NCBI GenBank assembly: GCA_009911035.1
Contig: QXWO01000018.1
Location: 30,998-94,997, forward strand
Origin: Lachnospiraceae bacterium
GTDB taxonomy: Bacteria > Bacillota > Clostridia > Lachnospirales > Lachnospiraceae
Direction: 5' to 3'
DNA: 64,000 nt
Shown here: piece after piece, positions 15,740 through 23,452 of the stretch
Numbering within the stretch: position 1 is the stretch's first letter
Layout of the letters: the number at the start of each line of letters is the position of its first letter
Notes under the pieces: generated by a model
Told to the model about the DNA's origin: nothing
The model's database searches: none
What the model saw: the letters and a program-made list of their open reading frames with translations, nothing else
Position numbers and translations under genes: made by a program

Positions 15740-16561
15740 TTACCATTCCACGGCCCGGTCGATCTTCCCGGCCGCATCCCCTGTCAGGGCTGCCACTACC
15801 ACGAACTGTCTGTCCGCGTCCACGCCGCTTCTGGCAGTTAAGGTAATCAGAAAGTTGTAGGGGGTGATCCCCTCCCAGCCTTCCCGGAGGTTCTTCCCCA
15901 TTTCCCTTGCGCCGTATAAATCCGCAAGGAACTTTTCGCAGCCGCCGCCATAGGTAAAATCATAGCTGCGTATGAGGCTGTCATTTTCCCGCTCGTATGC
16001 GGCAAACACGGTGTAGGTCAGCAGATTTCCCTCCATATACAGATAAATATCCTTATGGTTTTCAAAGAAATCCGGGTTCCCAAATTCATATAAATCAGTA
16101 AACAGTCCTTTTTCCCCGTCTAAAGGTGCCTTTCCATGAATAACTGTATTGAAATCACACATATTTGTGAGGTTGGCAAGTTCTGTATACAGGGCGCCTT
16201 CCCCGCTTTCCTTTCCGTAGGCATCATGGCTTTCGTAAAAATCATCCGCCTGTGTGCTCTGCAGCACCGGACAGTCAATGTCTGTCCCCGGTATGTACAG
16301 CCATGCAAAGATGTCAGGATTTTCCTTTTTCAAAGCTTCAAAGTCCACCTGTGTGTCTTTTGCTGATTCTCCGGCAATGCCTGTACCGGACTGCTCTGCC
16401 TTACCTTCACCCTCACCTGCAAAAACTCCCTTTTCTCCTAGGACTTCCGCCATTCCGGCATTTCCGCTGTCCGGGTCTTCTTTCCCGCCGCATCCCCCAA
16501 GCAGTACTGCTGTCACGGCTGCTGCCGCCAGCACCGCTAATCTGTTTCTAAATTTTTTCAT
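15740..16561 (-). CDS. Sortase-B-like lipoprotein lacking the catalytic His and Cys
   Basis: 273 aa. The N-terminus is a lipoprotein signal with LLGGC (Cys24), unlike typical sortases, which use an uncleaved anchor. Residues about 72-260 follow the class B sortase pattern (ENPDIFAWLYIPGT, DCPVLQS, then the barrel). The usual YGH motif reads IHGKAP here, putting Lys144 at the catalytic His position, and the usual TLxTC reads ITLTAR, putting Arg244 at the nucleophile position. Arg251 (DRQFVVVA) is kept. The intact sortase at 63210 in this window has both catalytic residues, which validates the alignment. Predicted to be an extracytoplasmic non-transpeptidase, perhaps binding peptidoglycan or glycan intermediates beside the LCP ligase. 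Confidence 0.82.
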   Translation of the reverse strand: MKKFRNRLAVLAAAAVTAVLLGGCGGKEDPDSGNAGMAEVLGEKGVFAGEGEGKAEQSGTGIAGESAKDTQVDFEALKKENPDIFAWLYIPGTDIDCPVLQSTQADDFYESHDAYGKESGEGALYTELANLTNMCDFNTVIHGKAPLDGEKGLFTDLYEFGNPDFFENHKDIYLYMEGNLLTYTVFAAYERENDSLIRSYDFTYGGGCEKFLADLYGAREMGKNLREGWEGITPYNFLITLTARSGVDADRQFVVVAALTGDAAGKIDRAVEW

Positions 16562-16631
16562 ATTTTCTATTCCTCACTTCTGTCCGCTGCCCCCAGAGCG
16601 TGTTTAAAAATACCCCAGGCCGCCTTTAGGA

Positions 16632-17777
16632 TCAAAAGGTAACTTCCTCATAAAAAATCTCCAGTATCATTTCATAAAGGGCCTCCTCGTCCACATAAAA
16701 CTCCTCGAATTTCTCACCCTTCACCGTCTCTCCTTTCAGCATATAAAAGTGATCCGTATCAAACTGATACTCTGCCAGTATGGGGGCCAGATAGGCCGCC
16801 TCGTCCAGGGTAATGTCTGTCACCATCCGGCTGGAGATCTCTTTGTATAATTCCAGAGCCGCAGTGACGTCCTGCCGGACTGCCTGCTTTGCCGCACCGA
16901 TAAGGGCATTGAGGTACTGTTTCTGCCGGTCCAGCCGCCTGTCAGCGGAGGCAAACTGCTCTGTATCCCGGTATTTCACATACCAGAAAGCCTGCTCTCC
17001 TGTGAGACGTATCCGCTCTCCCTTTGCCAGCGCAGGATCCTTTACGGTCAGATCTTCCAGCACTTCCACCTCCACGCCGCCTACCGCGTCGTTGATATCA
17101 GAAATGGCGCTCATGTTGACGGCTGCATATCCGTGGACGGGCAGACCATAAAGAAGCTTTGCCACTGCCTTTATCTGGTATCCGCAGCTTTCTTCCATAC
17201 CGTTACCAAAGCCGTGCTGGACGGCTATCTGAGCTTTTGTGGTAGTCACATACGCCCCTTCTTCATTGTAAATATCAATGTCCGCCATGGTATTGCGATT
17301 GATTCCAATGACACGGACAGCCTTTTCCGAAGGATCCATGACCGCCAGGAACAGGGCGTCCGCCTGCCCTCCATTGGTGCCTTCCGCCACTTCCTGCACC
17401 TCACTGTTTTTGTCGATCCCCATAAACAGGAAGGTCAGGGTATCTTCCTTATAGGCGTAGATCCTGTCTTCATATTTGACCCATCCCTGCTGCCATTTCT
17501 GTTCTTCTTCCTGCGTCAGTTCCTGCTGTGCCAGTATGGGAGACAGATCCGGCGCTGCCGCCTCCGCCCTGCCCTGTAAACTGTTCCTGCCCACCATGCG
17601 CAGGATCTGGAAAGCCGTTGCAAGGATCACAAATAAAACCGTTATCTGGCACAGAATCGTGACGGCCAGCCGTCTTCTCCTGCGCTTTTTCTTTCTTGCC
17701 AGTTTCTCCGGGTCCAGCAGCAGATCCTTCTCAAGGTCTGCCTCCCGGTCCCTTTTTTTCTTGCTTTTCACATCCAT
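16632..17777 (-). CDS. LytR-CpsA-Psr (LCP) family glycopolymer ligase
   Basis: 381 aa. A highly basic cytoplasmic tail (residues 1-37, KKKRRRRR) precedes one transmembrane helix (about 38-60) and an extracellular LCP domain. Family landmarks are a FLFMGIDKN start, GINRNTMADI holding the Arg/Asp that bind the lipid pyrophosphate, and DAVGGVEVEV with the later RRLDRQKQYL. LCP enzymes move undecaprenyl-linked glycans onto peptidoglycan, so this is the probable attachment enzyme for the polymer made here. It lies between the anchored Ig-like protein and the sortase-like lipoprotein. Confidence 0.88.
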   Translation of the reverse strand: MDVKSKKKRDREADLEKDLLLDPEKLARKKKRRRRRLAVTILCQITVLFVILATAFQILRMVGRNSLQGRAEAAAPDLSPILAQQELTQEEEQKWQQGWVKYEDRIYAYKEDTLTFLFMGIDKNSEVQEVAEGTNGGQADALFLAVMDPSEKAVRVIGINRNTMADIDIYNEEGAYVTTTKAQIAVQHGFGNGMEESCGYQIKAVAKLLYGLPVHGYAAVNMSAISDINDAVGGVEVEVLEDLTVKDPALAKGERIRLTGEQAFWYVKYRDTEQFASADRRLDRQKQYLNALIGAAKQAVRQDVTAALELYKEISSRMVTDITLDEAAYLAPILAEYQFDTDHFYMLKGETVKGEKFEEFYVDEEALYEMILEIFYEEVTF

Positions 17778-17821
17778 GCTCCTGTTATATTAATTCATCA
17801 TTGCCATATCCATAAATTTTG

Positions 17822-18781
17822 TCATTCCACGATAATGGTAATGGGCACAGTCTGGGAACTGTTTCCGTCGGAATCCTGCGTGCTTACGCCTACCTGATAG
17901 GAGCCCGGTTTATTCCTGTCATATCTGCCGACGCTTAAATTCCCAAAGAGAGTCGCATAATCGTCTTTGTCATCCTTGAGCGTGCCTATGATATCCACCC
18001 ACGCAGGGCCCTGCCCTGCCTTTACTCTGACCTCGGATACTTTTAAAGTCAGTTCCGGAGCGGAAGTTTCCTGTATGGGCGCCTCCTGCGGAGGCAGTTC
18101 CGGCTCCGGTTCCGATGATGTATTCCGGGAAGTTTCCAAATTACGCGGTTCAGAACGCGTTTCCGGCGATGGGGACGGTTCCCAGCCCGGAGACGGGGAT
18201 GGTGCAGGTGTCCCGGCGGCTTCCCGTCTATCACTGTTTCCCTGCTCGGAATTATCCCCTCCTCCGGTGCTGCCGCCCTGTCCGGCATCATCCTGCTCTC
18301 CGGTACTGCCATTCTGTCCGGCATCATCCTGTTCTTTGCCGCCATTGTCTGGCCCGGCAATGTTACCATCCTTTTGCAGGCTTCCCAGCTCCGCAGTGAT
18401 CCCGGCTTCCATAAGCCCTTCCGCCGCCCCTCCCGTTTCTTTTTCCACATCAAACACCGCTTCAAATACCCGGGAAGCTTTCGCCACATTCCCGGAGGAA
18501 TCGCTTACCGCATAGAATACCACGGCCTGTCCATTTTCCGGGACCTCTATGATTTTCTCGATAACGATACGCCCTGTCACATCGCCTTCCACACTGTCGT
18601 AAGCCCTGGCTCCCGCCAGGATCTCCGCCTCATCCATGCCCTCCCTGTAAACGGTGTCCACAGACTCAAAGGCTATGACGGGCGCAGTCCTGTCTGCCTT
18701 TACATATAAAATCCCGCACAGCACCACCAGCACTGCCCCCAGAGCGGCAAATGTGATTCCGATTATCTTTTCCTGCTTCAT
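17822..18781 (-). CDS. Membrane-anchored protein with two Ig-like (DUF5011-type) domains
   Basis: 319 aa. N-terminal transmembrane anchor (about 6-27); first beta-sandwich at about 32-115 (TAPVIAFES...GARAYDSVEGDVTGRI...YAVSDSSGNVA), the pattern of bacterial Ig-like/HYR repeats; a long Gly/Asp/Gln-then-Pro/Ser/Glu-rich linker (about 120-245) with repeated QDDAGQ units; and a second similar domain (about 247-319, ending VSTQDSDGNSSQTVPI). It probably spans the wall and holds or senses the glycan. Function unknown; cotranscribed with cpsD and the LCP gene. Confidence 0.7.
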   Translation of the reverse strand: MKQEKIIGITFAALGAVLVVLCGILYVKADRTAPVIAFESVDTVYREGMDEAEILAGARAYDSVEGDVTGRIVIEKIIEVPENGQAVVFYAVSDSSGNVAKASRVFEAVFDVEKETGGAAEGLMEAGITAELGSLQKDGNIAGPDNGGKEQDDAGQNGSTGEQDDAGQGGSTGGGDNSEQGNSDRREAAGTPAPSPSPGWEPSPSPETRSEPRNLETSRNTSSEPEPELPPQEAPIQETSAPELTLKVSEVRVKAGQGPAWVDIIGTLKDDKDDYATLFGNLSVGRYDRNKPGSYQVGVSTQDSDGNSSQTVPITIIVE

Positions 18782-18801
18782 CCTGCCATCCTCCGGTCAG
18801 C

Positions 18802-19635
18802 CTAAATATCCTCTATATACTCCATATCGCCAGCGGCGCCGCTCCCGGACTCTTTGCCCGCCATATCTTCATGAAAGGGCCTCGTATCTTCCAATGCTTT
18901 TCCTTCTTCCCCGGTTCCATGGCTTCCGCTTTCTTCCCCGTATTTTCCATAATACTTTCCGTAATATTTCCCGTAATACTTTCCATAATGCCCGTAGTAG
19001 CCCTTGCCCGACATGTCCACCTTATTCAGCACCACGCCCAGAATACGGCTCCCGGACTTGTCAAGCTGGTCTTTCACCTTCTGTACAAACTTGTAGCTGA
19101 CTGCATTGTTTTCCACCACCAGCACGGTCCCGTCACAGTTCCTTGCCGCAACGGCGGCATCAATGACGCTGCCTAGGGGAGGCGTGTCTATAATCACATA
19201 GTCAAAAGTCCCTTTCAGCATCTCCACCACGGAGGCAAATTTTTCGCCTCCCAGCAGTTCGCTGGGATTGGGCGGCACCGGGCCGGAAAAGGCCACATAC
19301 AGCCCTGGGATATTGGTCTCGCACATGACATCCGAAAGCCCTGCCTTTCCCGCAAGGCAGTGGGTCAGCCCCAGCCGCACCGCTCCGGTCTTGTAACGGC
19401 CCACCAGCACGGACTTACGCATGTCAGCGTCCACCAGCATGGTTTTGTTTCCGGCTTCCGCAAAGGCCCTTGCCATCTGCATGGCGATACTGGACTTTCC
19501 CTCGTTCGGAGTACAGCTTGTCACCGCCACCACCTTCACCCCGCCGCAGAACTCTATGTTGGTCCGCAGGGTCTTGAAAGCTTCCCTTGTGCGGTAATCA
19601 TTCTGCTGTCCGAATTGTAATTTTACACTCTGCAT
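18802..19635 (-). CDS. cpsD: Bacterial tyrosine kinase of the polysaccharide locus
   Basis: 277 aa BY-kinase catalytic subunit. Walker A is SCTPNEGKSS (40-49), Walker A' MLVDADMR (66-73) and Walker B YVIIDTPP (146-153). Residues 213-232 form an unusually regular tyrosine cluster of GKYY repeats with ten Tyr, encoded by imperfect 12-bp DNA repeats around 18945-19010, followed by an acidic tail. As in the Firmicutes CpsC/CpsD pair, it needs the membrane activator CpsC (20202) and is dephosphorylated by CpsB (20946). Phosphorylation of the cluster controls polymer length and export. Confidence 0.92.
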   Translation of the reverse strand: MQSVKLQFGQQNDYRTREAFKTLRTNIEFCGGVKVVAVTSCTPNEGKSSIAMQMARAFAEAGNKTMLVDADMRKSVLVGRYKTGAVRLGLTHCLAGKAGLSDVMCETNIPGLYVAFSGPVPPNPSELLGGEKFASVVEMLKGTFDYVIIDTPPLGSVIDAAVAARNCDGTVLVVENNAVSYKFVQKVKDQLDKSGSRILGVVLNKVDMSGKGYYGHYGKYYGKYYGKYYGKYGEESGSHGTGEEGKALEDTRPFHEDMAGKESGSGAAGDMEYIEDI

Positions 19636-19638
19636 CTT

Positions 19639-20109
19639 TTATTTCCCCGTTTCCTCCCCGGCAAAAAGCGCCCCGGCATCTTCCTGATCCCTGACCTTCA
19701 CCTGTATGATAGAAAGGATGTCTTTCCTGTTCCGCTCGTCCAGCTTACGGAAGTAATAAAGAAGCTGCTTTTCCCTGTCCTGCGCTTCACAGCCATCTTC
19801 CAGTCCCCTTTCTGGGACACATTCTTCTTTTTCCATACCTCCGGGGCGTCCGCTTCCCGGTATGCTTCCTACATTCCCCGTTTTCCCGCAGATTACCTCC
19901 CCGTACGCCGTATGGGCGAACAAATCCTCCACGGATACCCCGTAAAGCCCTGCAAGCCTGTACAGGGACCCGGCCGGAGGGCGTATCCTCCCAGTCTCGT
20001 AATGGGAATAAGTCTGTCTCGCTATATGAAGCTGTGCGGCCACAAAATCCTGTTTATAATGGCAGGCCCGGCGCAGCCGTCTTAAATAATCAGGCAGTGT
20101 CTGTTCCAT
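19639..20109 (-). CDS. XRE-family transcriptional regulator
   Basis: 156 aa. An N-terminal Cro/C1-type helix-turn-helix spans about 8-62 (QDFVAAQLHIARQTYSHYE then the PPAGSLYRLAGLYGVSVEDLF scaffold); the C-terminal half is charged and ends in a helix with KLDERNRKDILSIIQ. Its gene is inserted between cpsC and cpsD, which are usually adjacent, and almost touches cpsD (3-nt gap). Probably a local regulator of the locus; ligand and operator are not evident. Confidence 0.82.
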   Translation of the reverse strand: MEQTLPDYLRRLRRACHYKQDFVAAQLHIARQTYSHYETGRIRPPAGSLYRLAGLYGVSVEDLFAHTAYGEVICGKTGNVGSIPGSGRPGGMEKEECVPERGLEDGCEAQDREKQLLYYFRKLDERNRKDILSIIQVKVRDQEDAGALFAGEETGK

Positions 20110-20201
20110 ATCCGTATCCTCCCGGCCTGCCGGAATTTCTTTTCCATCCTGCCTGTGGAGGCATTTTGTGCAGGCTCCTTACGCTGTTTTCCATGGTTTT
20201 C

Positions 20202-20924
20202 TTACCGTTTTTTCTTCTTTTTCTTTGCGTCCGTACCGTCCTCGGCCACAGGTATCAGGGCAAGGGTGCTTAAGCCCAGATATTTTTCCACATCCTCTGA
20301 AGATTTAATGGTGTCATCCATCAGATACCGGATCAGGACAATAATACAGACCAACAGACATCCGGCTATGGCTCCCGCCAGCGTCCATTTCGTACAGCTC
20401 GGCCCCGCCTTTTCCGTGGGCATGTTTGCTGTCTCCACCACATTCACTGCCTCGATATCCATTACATTCTGGATATGGCTGCTGGCCGCTTCCCGGATGC
20501 AGTTGGCTATGCCCATGGCCTGTACCGGATCCGTGTCCTCCACGGTGATGGATACGATACGGGTATCCGCCGGGGTGTCCACGCTTACCTTCCTAAGCAG
20601 GTCTTTATATTCCATATCCAGAGACAGCTTTTGTATCACTTCCTCCAGCACATAGCGGCTGTTGATCAGCTCCGCATAGTCCTTGGTGAGCTGTGTCCCA
20701 AGCTGTACGTCGCTGTACGTCACTGTCTGGCTCTCGGTCTTGTTGAGAATGTATATCCTTGTGGAAGATTCATACACAGGGGTCAAGATAAACCTGCTTA
20801 TGGCAAAACACCCGGCCCCGCAGAAGATTCCCACGCTGATTATCAGCCAGATTCTGCCAAGGAGCACAGAAAGTAGCTCCAGCAGGTCTATCTCTATCTC
20901 ATCATTATTTTTCTGGTTTTCCAT
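20202..20924 (-). CDS. cpsC: Wzz/YveK-type chain-length determinant and kinase activator
   Basis: 240 aa with two transmembrane helices (about 22-42 and 182-203) bracketing an extracellular Wzz domain that contains the typical TQLTKDYAELINSRYVLEEV segment. The cytoplasmic C-terminus (KKKKKKR) is expected to contact CpsD and switch on its ATPase/kinase. Start ATG 20924 follows cpsB closely. The separate kinase is normal for Firmicutes, in contrast to fused proteobacterial Wzc. Confidence 0.9.
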   Translation of the reverse strand: MENQKNNDEIEIDLLELLSVLLGRIWLIISVGIFCGAGCFAISRFILTPVYESSTRIYILNKTESQTVTYSDVQLGTQLTKDYAELINSRYVLEEVIQKLSLDMEYKDLLRKVSVDTPADTRIVSITVEDTDPVQAMGIANCIREAASSHIQNVMDIEAVNVVETANMPTEKAGPSCTKWTLAGAIAGCLLVCIIVLIRYLMDDTIKSSEDVEKYLGLSTLALIPVAEDGTDAKKKKKKR

Positions 20925-20945
20925 TCCTGTATTCTCCCGTTATCG

Positions 20946-21674
20946 TTAAATATATTCATCCCTTATGACATGCATGGGATTTTCATAAAGCAGCCGGAAT
21001 GCATATTCTTCCCCATATTTCCTGCCGATGTATCTGCCGCACTCTGAAAGCTCCGGCGCTCTTTTCGTGCTGTTGTGGGCGTCAGTGGCCACAAAATGCA
21101 CCAGCCTTTCCTTCAAAAGGCGTCTGGCAAACTGGCGCGTCCCGAATCCAAACTTCCCTGTGATGCTTCCTGCGTTGACCTGTATGCAGCACCCCATCCC
21201 GGTAAGTTCTCCCACCCGGTCCGGTTCCTTAACAATGCTAGTATACCTTTCCACATGGGCAAGAATGGGCCTGTATCCCTGGGACAGGGCTTCATATAAG
21301 CCGTTTCTGATATAGCCGAATCCTTCCATGGGGCCGAACTCAATAAGCACGTAGGAAGATCCTGCAAGGCTGCACGCCTTCTTTTCCTCCAGTTTCTGGA
21401 AAATTCCGCTATGATAATAAAATTCATTGCCATGATAGAGCTGTATCTGTAATCCTTCCCGGTCTATCTCCCTTTGCAGCTTTTCTTTCAGGGCAGCAAT
21501 TTTTTCCGGCCCCGCATTATGATGCATGGGCTTATAATGGGGCGTAAGTATGACTGCGCCAATATTTTCTTCATGGGCAGTCCGAAGCATTTCCATGCTC
21601 ATGTCAAAATTTTCTGCCCCGTCGTCTATTTGGGGCAGAATGTGGGAATGAATATCTATATAGGAATCTGTCAT
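20946..21674 (-). CDS. cpsB: PHP-type protein tyrosine phosphatase
   Basis: 242 aa from ATG 21674, chosen for its GGGTGG ribosome site and because MTDSYIDIHSHILPQIDDG begins the family's metal site at once; the frame opens further upstream (21812) but that part crosses the inverted repeat and looks non-coding. The DIHSH, HNEFY/YHSG and ATDAHN motifs supply metal ligands of the PHP barrel. It dephosphorylates the CpsD tyrosine cluster. First gene of the locus, 82 nt downstream of the left inverted repeat of the invertible segment. Confidence 0.9.
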   Translation of the reverse strand: MTDSYIDIHSHILPQIDDGAENFDMSMEMLRTAHEENIGAVILTPHYKPMHHNAGPEKIAALKEKLQREIDREGLQIQLYHGNEFYYHSGIFQKLEEKKACSLAGSSYVLIEFGPMEGFGYIRNGLYEALSQGYRPILAHVERYTSIVKEPDRVGELTGMGCCIQVNAGSITGKFGFGTRQFARRLLKERLVHFVATDAHNSTKRAPELSECGRYIGRKYGEEYAFRLLYENPMHVIRDEYI

Positions 21675-21756
21675 GTTCCACCCTGCCTTTCCTCCGGTGT
21701 CCCTTTCTTTCCCTGCAGGCAGCCTCCTGTCAGAACAACAGGAAATACGACGCCGG

Positions 21757-21787
21757 AAATTTCGTAAAATTCCCAGATTTACGAAAT
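21757..21787. repeat. Left inverted repeat (recombination site)
   Basis: 31 bp, the exact reverse complement of 23354-23384. Internally it is a tyrosine-recombinase-like core: arm AATTTCGTAAA, a 9-bp asymmetric spacer (ATTCCCAGA), and the opposing arm TTTACGAAAT. Located between the recombinase 3' end and cpsB. Confidence 0.92.
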
Positions 21788-21812
21788 AAAAAAACATGCC
21801 CCAAAATATCAT

Positions 21813-21838
21813 CAGCAGGGCAATAGACTGCCCTGCTG
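21813..21838. terminator. Hairpin between the recombinase gene and cpsB
   Basis: Perfect 10-bp stem (CAGCAGGGCA with TGCCCTGCTG) and 6-nt loop inside the invertible segment. On the minus strand a run of seven T follows about 18 nt later. It should reduce read-through from the recombinase gene into cpsB in the present orientation; after inversion it would move to the far side. Confidence 0.55.
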
Positions 21839-21965
21839 ACGGTATTTATGACGGTTTATTTAATTTTTATCGCAGCCATAAAACATGGCCTGCACAGAAA
21901 CAGACCGGATGCAGAGAAATTTGCTCCGGCCGTATTTCTGAATGGATGTATCATTATGAAAATAT

Positions 21966-23111
21966 TTATAAAGCCCGCCGGGAAACTGTCTCCTGATACA
22001 TGGAGCATGTAAATCTCCCCATCAGCCCCTTTTTTCGCTGCATATCTGAATGTACATAGAGGCTTAACGTCACCTGGATGCTGCTGTGCCCTAAAATCTC
22101 GCTTAAGCTTTTCACGTCAAAGCCGCTGGCGATACACCGGGTGGCAAAGGCATGGCGCAGCATATGGAAATTGAATCTTTCTATCCCACACCTCCCCAAT
22201 ATCCCGGCAAAACGGTACTGAAGGGTCCTGGGTTCCGCCCAGGCTCTCTTTTTTCCTTTTATGATATAGGCATCCTTTTCCTCCTTCCACTTCCTAAGCA
22301 GGGAAAGGAGCACCGGAGGTATAGGGACCTCCCGCAGGGAAGCCCCTGTCTTGGGCGTCTGGAACAGTATCTGTGTACTGTTTTTTTGACCGTCAGCGGA
22401 TACTCTGGTTCTTTGCAGGTTTCTTCTTACATATATGATGCCTTCCGCCAGATCGATATCCCCCCATTTAAGAGCGCAGATTTCCCCGATTCTCATTCCC
22501 GTATAGAGGGCCGCCAGTATGCCGAGACAGGTGCCGTCATTTTCATGAAGGAGGAGATATTTTTCAAGAAGTGCCATTTCCTGCTCTTTGGGCAGTATCC
22601 GCCCGGCCCCCTTTACGGAAGGCACAGGGTTTTCCGGTATCTCCATCTCATAATGCTTCCTTTTCTTTATAAATCTCATGATCCGCAGGACGGTACCGCA
22701 GATATTACGAAGATACCTTAAGGACAGCCCTGCGCCGTTCTTCCTTTTCCTTATCTGGGCAAGAAATTCCTCCAGTACGGCCCCGTCCACTGCGCCTACG
22801 GGTAGATGGCCCAGCTTCGGCAGGATGTATTTATCCGTGGTCTGGCGGTAGGAAGCATAGGTGGTCTGCTTCCAGCAGGGCTTTTTTTCCAGAAGCCAGG
22901 AAGCAGCGGCCTCCCCGAGCGTACATTCCCCCGGCGGACGGTTTTCCTTGCGGCTCTGTCTGGCTGCCTCCATTTTTCTCTTTGCTTCCTTATAGGTCTT
23001 ACCGTAGATGGAAATATATTTCCGTCTGCCGCCTCCGTTTCCTTCTTTGTTGATGCGGCCTTCCCAGCGGCCGTCCTTCCTCCTGTAAATATTTGCTCCG
23101 CGTCTTGGCAT
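21966..23111 (-). CDS. Tyrosine recombinase (DNA invertase) of the promoter switch
   Basis: 381 aa phage-integrase family protein. An N-terminal arm-binding-like region (about 5-50), a SAM-like core-binding domain (about 65-150) and a catalytic domain with all key residues: Arg207 (TGMRIGE), Lys254, His316 and Arg319 (HMLRHAFATR), His342 (LGHSS) and nucleophile Tyr352 (LYVHS). ATG 23111 has a perfect AAAGGAG site 7 nt away. The gene is bracketed by inverted copies of a recombinase-type site, and there is no excisionase, attachment repeat or phage cargo, so its likely job is inverting its own segment upstream of the polysaccharide operon. Confidence 0.9.
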   Translation of the reverse strand: MPRRGANIYRRKDGRWEGRINKEGNGGGRRKYISIYGKTYKEAKRKMEAARQSRKENRPPGECTLGEAAASWLLEKKPCWKQTTYASYRQTTDKYILPKLGHLPVGAVDGAVLEEFLAQIRKRKNGAGLSLRYLRNICGTVLRIMRFIKKRKHYEMEIPENPVPSVKGAGRILPKEQEMALLEKYLLLHENDGTCLGILAALYTGMRIGEICALKWGDIDLAEGIIYVRRNLQRTRVSADGQKNSTQILFQTPKTGASLREVPIPPVLLSLLRKWKEEKDAYIIKGKKRAWAEPRTLQYRFAGILGRCGIERFNFHMLRHAFATRCIASGFDVKSLSEILGHSSIQVTLSLYVHSDMQRKKGLMGRFTCSMYQETVSRRAL

Positions 23112-23189
23112 ATGCAGGCTCCTTTCTGTCCGACAAGAAATCTGACGGTCTAAAATCTGAATAACCGGATTAGGCAGGGAAATATATCA

Positions 23190-23198
23190 ATTATATCA
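23190..23198 (-). promoter_or_regulatory. Extended -10 promoter for the recombinase
   Basis: TGA followed by a perfect TATAAT on the minus strand, about 80 nt before the recombinase ATG. The -35 region is A-rich and poor, as is common with extended -10 promoters. It faces left and so transcribes the recombinase in the present orientation. Confidence 0.55.
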
Positions 23199-23268
23199 GC
23201 TTCCCTTACCGTTTTTTCATAAAAAGCTTCTTCCCTGTGTATAAATTTGTATAAATTAAAAAACATAA

Positions 23269-23297
23269 TTGATTTTTCAACCAATATGTAGTATAGT
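23269..23297 (+). promoter_or_regulatory. Invertible sigma-A-type promoter, facing away from the operon
   Basis: TTGATT (23269-23274), 17-bp spacer, TATAGT (23292-23297), reading right toward the terminator at 23392-23450. Mirroring the segment would place the -10 at about 21844-21849 reading left, with only a leader of roughly 160 nt and no terminator before cpsB. The sequenced orientation would therefore be OFF for this promoter. Confidence 0.65.
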
Positions 23298-23353
23298 GCA
23301 TTTAGCGTTTTATGTCGTATATACTCATACTTCCGGTATGCATCCCTTTGGGA

Positions 23354-23384
23354 ATTTCGTAAATCTGGGAATTTTACGAAATTT
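23354..23384. repeat. Right inverted repeat (recombination site)
   Basis: 31 bp, perfect reverse complement of 21757-21787, with arms AATTTCGTAAA and TTTACGAAATT around the spacer TCTGGGAAT. The inverted arrangement of the two sites predicts inversion, not excision, of the 1,566 bp between them. Confidence 0.92.
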
Positions 23385-23391
23385 TTTTATG

Positions 23392-23450
23392 CAAAAAAAG
23401 ACTGGTATATCTCCCAATTAGGGAAATACACCAGTCTATTTTTATTCATT
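23392..23450. terminator. Bidirectional terminator between the invertible segment and the galactan operon
   Basis: AGACTGGTATAT...CACCAGTCT hairpin (23399-23437) with T-rich tracts on both sides. On the minus strand it ends the galactanase operon; on the plus strand it would stop transcripts from the outward-facing promoter about 100 nt after their start. Confidence 0.8.
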
Positions 23451-23452
23451 TT

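Larger units (their letters stand above)
21757..23384. mobile_element. Self-encoded invertible promoter segment controlling the polysaccharide locus
   Basis: Composite unit: inverted repeats at both ends, recombinase gene with its own promoter, a hairpin on the cpsB side and an outward-facing promoter on the other side. Each part is read directly from the sequence; that they form a working phase switch is inference from known cis-acting tyrosine invertases of capsule loci in gut bacteria. Confidence 0.75.

Noticed and set aside
15740-16561. Annotating this gene simply as a class B sortase
   Set aside because: Both the His and Cys of the active site are replaced, so transpeptidase function is not supported.
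21675-21812. N-terminal extension of CpsB
   Set aside because: It crosses the inverted repeat and would change on inversion; the family begins at MTDSYIDIHSH.
21966-23111. Reading the tyrosine recombinase as a prophage or conjugative-element integrase
   Set aside because: No direct attachment repeats, excisionase or cargo nearby; the flanking sites are inverted, predicting inversion.
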